From the NCBI GenBank assembly GCA_964598275.1, contig CAZRAZ010000029.1, forward strand, positions 1 through 8,965: a stretch of 8,965 nt of DNA, written 5' to 3'. Positions 6,161 to 8,965 of this stretch are shown one piece after another. A program made the translations under genes and the position numbers. Numbering within the stretch: the stretch's first letter is position 1; the number at the start of each line of letters is the position of its first letter. Below the pieces are notes generated by a model. That model saw only the letters and a program-made list of their open reading frames with translations. It was not told the DNA's origin and did not search any database. The stretch comes from JAHIEZ01 sp964598275. Its GTDB lineage: Bacteria > Patescibacteriota > Microgenomatia > UBA12405.

Positions 6161-7966
6161 TTATCTTTTAAACCAAGCCCGTCTCTTTTTCCCAGTGCGA
6201 CTCTCCACCTCAACTCTCTCAACCGTTTCCCATCGTCTCAATTCACTTTCTGCTGATACTAAAAACTCATCCAACTCCTTAGCTAACGTCTCTAAATATT
6301 CCTCCGACAATCCCGACTTTCCAAAATCTTCAAAATAGCTTCTTACCAACCTATCACCAAAATCTGTTTCACCATCAAAGCCAGGTCTAACTTTTTCGAC
6401 TAATCCAACAATTTCCCGCAAACTTGCCGCTTCAACCCCAGAACTAACCGGTTTTATTTTCGGTTCATCCCCATCCGCTTCCCCACTATAACAGCGTCTC
6501 ATTCTTCTGATCAGATTGATTCTCCCGCTGACTTCTCTCTGGCCCTTCTCCGTTCTTGGATACATAAGTTCAACTACCTGTATGTCTACTTCATCAGGAT
6601 ATCTTGCAAATGCTACCTTTGCCACACTCCGATCAATAATAATCATTACCGGCTCTCCTCCTTGGCTTTGGTCAGTAACCTTGACCCGAACTTTTTCTCC
6701 ATCCCCAATCAGAGCATCACCAAATTGTTCCACAACTACTTTCCATTTTTCTACTAACGCTTCCCGACCTGCTCTCTCTGATCCCTTGCGCAAGTTAAAA
6801 TAACTAGTCTCATAGTCGGCCATCAACCAAGCTGCTGACCTCTGCGCCGCTTCTTCCGCGCTTATATTCAATTCCCTAGCCGCAGTTGCTAACTGCCCAT
6901 CTTCCTGATATTTTCCTGATTTAAAATACTCAACCACTTCCTTCGTTTCTACCACTACCGCCGTTTCTACCACTCCCACTCCTTTTTTATATATTATATT
7001 TTCAAACCGCAACACCGCTAGCCCTTCTTTTAACAACTTATCCCACAGCCACTCGTCAACCATTTCTTTTGGAGCTTCTCCCCTCACCAAACATCCTCTC
7101 ATCTCTTCTAATCGTTCTCTCTGCCAAAAATTGGCCAATCTTCTCATTTCATCCAACCTTCTCCTTTCTTCTCCACCTATTGCTACATCTGGAGCTTCAA
7201 CCCTCGGTGCTACAAGTCTGTAAGCCGCGTTTTCAGCCGCCTCCCTTCCCGTCAGCCGCTCTTTTCTTGCCGTCTCCCCCCTCGCCATTCTTGCATGCAT
7301 TCGCGCATAGTCAGTTAATTTTGCAAATCGATGAATAGCTGACAGCCCTTCCCTAGGATCATTTCTCCAAACTGCCTCATATAATTCGTCAGCCTTACCA
7401 GCCACACCCCCCGCTTCTTTAACTATCTGATCCAAAAAAAACCGTTCAAGAACTTCTTCGAATGTTCCTCTGGCTTCTTCCGCTCCTTGCCAAAACTGAT
7501 TCTCAAAACCACCCATCGTTCCAAACACAGATATTCCGGTTGGATTATATAATCCTCTCTTTATAGTATTAGCTCGACCAACTTCAGTCTGATCCTTTAA
7601 AATTCGATTATCGTCATAGCCCCAAAAATGAAAAAAATTCCTCACTATCCTCGCTCTGAATTCCAAACTGTTTACATCCACTCCACTTTCGTCTCCTCGT
7701 TCTCTGGCAATCAGCGCCTCTCTTTCCCTTTCCGGTACCGCCTCATATAATAACGGCAAATAATTCGTTAATTCTGGTGTCAACGCTCCCCACCACGAAT
7801 TTATTTTTGGGTCATAGCTTTGCCAAAAACAAGTCACACATTCTCCGGTTAATCTTTTAACCCCCCTTGCAGCATTTTCCTTAGCCAAAAACGGCCTCTC
7901 GCTGTGCAACTCAACTCCCTTCGGAGGGTTTTCTGGTAACATCTCCGCCGCATCATCAATTGCCAT
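6161..7966 (-). CDS. Uncharacterised 601-residue soluble protein
   Basis: I do not recognise this protein. It has no signal peptide and no membrane segment, so it is probably cytoplasmic. It is rich in Glu and Arg and looks mostly helical. Visible points: a single CxxC (C43, C46) in a Trp-rich stretch (GECVTCFWQSYDPKINSWWG) near the N-terminus; a charged, probably coiled region at 225-300; a more beta-like part with PVMIIIDRSVAKVAFARYPD at 439-458; and a very basic end (TGKKRRAWFKR). Only four cysteines are present in all. ATG 7966 is chosen because a TATAAT ends eight bases before it, and there is no Shine-Dalgarno site. It sits 25 bases after the dehydrogenase gene and 70 bases before manC on the same strand; neither neighbour explains its role. 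It may be specific to this lineage. Confidence 0.75.
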   Translation of the reverse strand: MAIDDAAEMLPENPPKGVELHSERPFLAKENAARGVKRLTGECVTCFWQSYDPKINSWWGALTPELTNYLPLLYEAVPEREREALIARERGDESGVDVNSLEFRARIVRNFFHFWGYDDNRILKDQTEVGRANTIKRGLYNPTGISVFGTMGGFENQFWQGAEEARGTFEEVLERFFLDQIVKEAGGVAGKADELYEAVWRNDPREGLSAIHRFAKLTDYARMHARMARGETARKERLTGREAAENAAYRLVAPRVEAPDVAIGGEERRRLDEMRRLANFWQRERLEEMRGCLVRGEAPKEMVDEWLWDKLLKEGLAVLRFENIIYKKGVGVVETAVVVETKEVVEYFKSGKYQEDGQLATAARELNISAEEAAQRSAAWLMADYETSYFNLRKGSERAGREALVEKWKVVVEQFGDALIGDGEKVRVKVTDQSQGGEPVMIIIDRSVAKVAFARYPDEVDIQVVELMYPRTEKGQREVSGRINLIRRMRRCYSGEADGDEPKIKPVSSGVEAASLREIVGLVEKVRPGFDGETDFGDRLVRSYFEDFGKSGLSEEYLETLAKELDEFLVSAESELRRWETVERVEVESRTGKKRRAWFKR

Positions 7967-7974
7967 TTTCTCTA

Positions 7975-8003
7975 ATTATACTCAAAACAGATTAAACTTT
8001 CAT
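7975..8003 (-). promoter_or_regulatory. Promoter of the 601-residue gene, overlapping the end of the dehydrogenase gene
   Basis: TATAAT (7975-7980) lies 17 bases after ATGAAA (7998-8003; four of six matches to TTGACA). The -35 is inside the last codons of the dehydrogenase gene, whose stop is at 7992-7994. The -10 ends eight bases before ATG 7966, predicting a leader of zero to two bases. Confidence 0.55.
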
Positions 8004-8965
8004 CCTCCCTTTAATGTTATCTACCGTCGTTTTCACAATCCTGCCTATCGCCTCCGCTGTGTTAAAAGCATTGTGTGGCGTAAACACCACGTCATCCCTA
8101 TCCCGCAACATGTGAAATGTCACCAGCTCCTTTAAATCATCCTTCGTTGTTCTGTTTTCCAGTACCACACTCATATCCTCCGCTCTGCTTTCCTCCTCTG
8201 TCACATCCAATCCTAACCCGGAAAGCACTCCATGATTTAATCCCCACAACAAAGCCTCTACTTCTACCACCGGCCCCCGACAGGTATTTATCAAAATCGA
8301 GCCCGGCTTCATTGTTTTAATATTAGTTTTATTAATCAAATGAAAAGTTTCCTTGCAAGCCGGCACATGCAGCGATACAAAATCAGCCCGAACCAAACAT
8401 TCGGCTAAATTAACACTTTCATAACCCAACCTTTTTGCCTGCGCCAAATCCGGCTTATTTTCCACTCCCAGCACTTTCATCCCAAAACCTCTACCCAATT
8501 TCACCATATTCGCTCCAATCTTGCCCACTCCCACTACCCCCAAAGTCTTACCAAATAGATCAACCCCGGTTAAGCCTTCAGGGTTAAAATGCCCCTCCTC
8601 TACCGTTTCATGAGCCACCACAATCTTTTTTGCCACCGCTAAAAGCAGAGCCATACTGTACTCCGCCACCGTCTTAGACCCATATTCCGGCACATTTACC
8701 ACCGCAATTTTCCGCCTCTTACATTCCTCCACATCAATATGATCCGTTCCTGTCGATCTGGTCGCAATCAGCCCTAGTCCAGGCAATTTATCCAATATCT
8801 TTTTATTTATCTCCGAATAAATAAACACCGACAATACTTCATATTCCCCCGCCAAACTAATATCATCCTGCACTTCTTTTTCAAAAATGCCTACACCGTA
8901 GGCATCCAATCTTGATATCTCTTTTTCAATTATTTCCCTCTCCCAAGACTTAACTCCAAAAAAAG
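7992..8965 (-). CDS. D-isomer-specific 2-hydroxyacid dehydrogenase, D-lactate dehydrogenase type (5' end outside window)
   Basis: The predicted role is NADH-dependent reduction of pyruvate (or a similar 2-oxoacid) to the D-hydroxyacid, a usual way for a fermentative cell to reoxidise NADH. The open frame reaches the right edge without a stop; its first residues there, FFGVKSWEREIIEKEISR, match the expected beginning of a D-LDH, so the real start is only a few codons beyond. A TTG at 8909 could be taken as a start but would delete the first beta strand. Seen in order: TRSTGTDHID (substrate-loop region), the NAD-binding GVVGVGKIG, NTCRGPVVE with the catalytic Arg, GLDVTEEE with the Glu 29 residues further on, and FTPHNAFNT with the catalytic His. 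All three catalytic residues are present. An acidic Glu after the second Rossmann strand (VLGVEN) fits NAD rather than NADP. 323 residues lie in the window, near full length. Confidence 0.88.
   Translation of the reverse strand, partial: FFGVKSWEREIIEKEISRLDAYGVGIFEKEVQDDISLAGEYEVLSVFIYSEINKKILDKLPGLGLIATRSTGTDHIDVEECKRRKIAVVNVPEYGSKTVAEYSMALLLAVAKKIVVAHETVEEGHFNPEGLTGVDLFGKTLGVVGVGKIGANMVKLGRGFGMKVLGVENKPDLAQAKRLGYESVNLAECLVRADFVSLHVPACKETFHLINKTNIKTMKPGSILINTCRGPVVEVEALLWGLNHGVLSGLGLDVTEEESRAEDMSVVLENRTTKDDLKELVTFHMLRDRDDVVFTPHNAFNTAEAIGRIVKTTVDNIKGRMKV

Noticed and set aside
8907..8909. TTG as start of the dehydrogenase
   Set aside because: The frame stays open to the window edge and the upstream residues FFGVKSWERE are the expected first strand of the family.

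Overview
The window looks like a piece of a small, AT-rich Patescibacteria (Candidate Phyla Radiation) genome, most likely Microgenomates. The assignment rests on several soft signs: a Thr/Pro linker followed by an eight-cysteine module in a secreted protein, an EF-hand/dockerin-like fragment, a TTGGAAT/AATTCCAA repeat patch of a kind I associate with these genomes, short gaps between genes, and promoters placed almost on top of start codons. It was not tested by phylogeny. Every gene I support is read from the minus strand.

Right to left (direction of transcription): a D-lactate-dehydrogenase-type 2-hydroxyacid dehydrogenase runs off the right edge (its true start lies outside). A 601-residue soluble protein of unknown function follows 25 bases later. 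Next is a single-domain mannose-1-phosphate guanylyltransferase (ManC/GMP type) with the only clear Shine-Dalgarno site among the large genes. Then comes a secreted, C-terminally anchored transglutaminase-like protein with its own near-consensus promoter. After it lies about 1 kb (2040-3060) of small or broken pieces: the last 25 codons of a second manC, a possible IS30-type transposase start, an 81-codon orphan ORF, a 50-codon ORF with an EF-hand/dockerin loop, and a frameshifted SIMPL-domain relic. The left 2 kb is one uninterrupted reading frame that leaves the left edge without a stop. It encodes a secreted clan GH-A-like glycoside hydrolase with an Ig-like N-terminal region and a Cys-rich C-terminal module.

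The cargo is mainly cell-surface related: GDP-mannose supply for surface sugars, an exported transglutaminase-like enzyme and an exported glycosidase-like enzyme. The most interesting structure is the transglutaminase gene lying between two copies of the manC 3' end. The copies differ almost only at synonymous positions, and the last codons of the transglutaminase gene are read out of frame from the manC relic. This suggests insertion by recombination at the manC tail. A second theme is that at least four start codons sit 5-8 bases after a -10 box, which predicts leaderless mRNAs.
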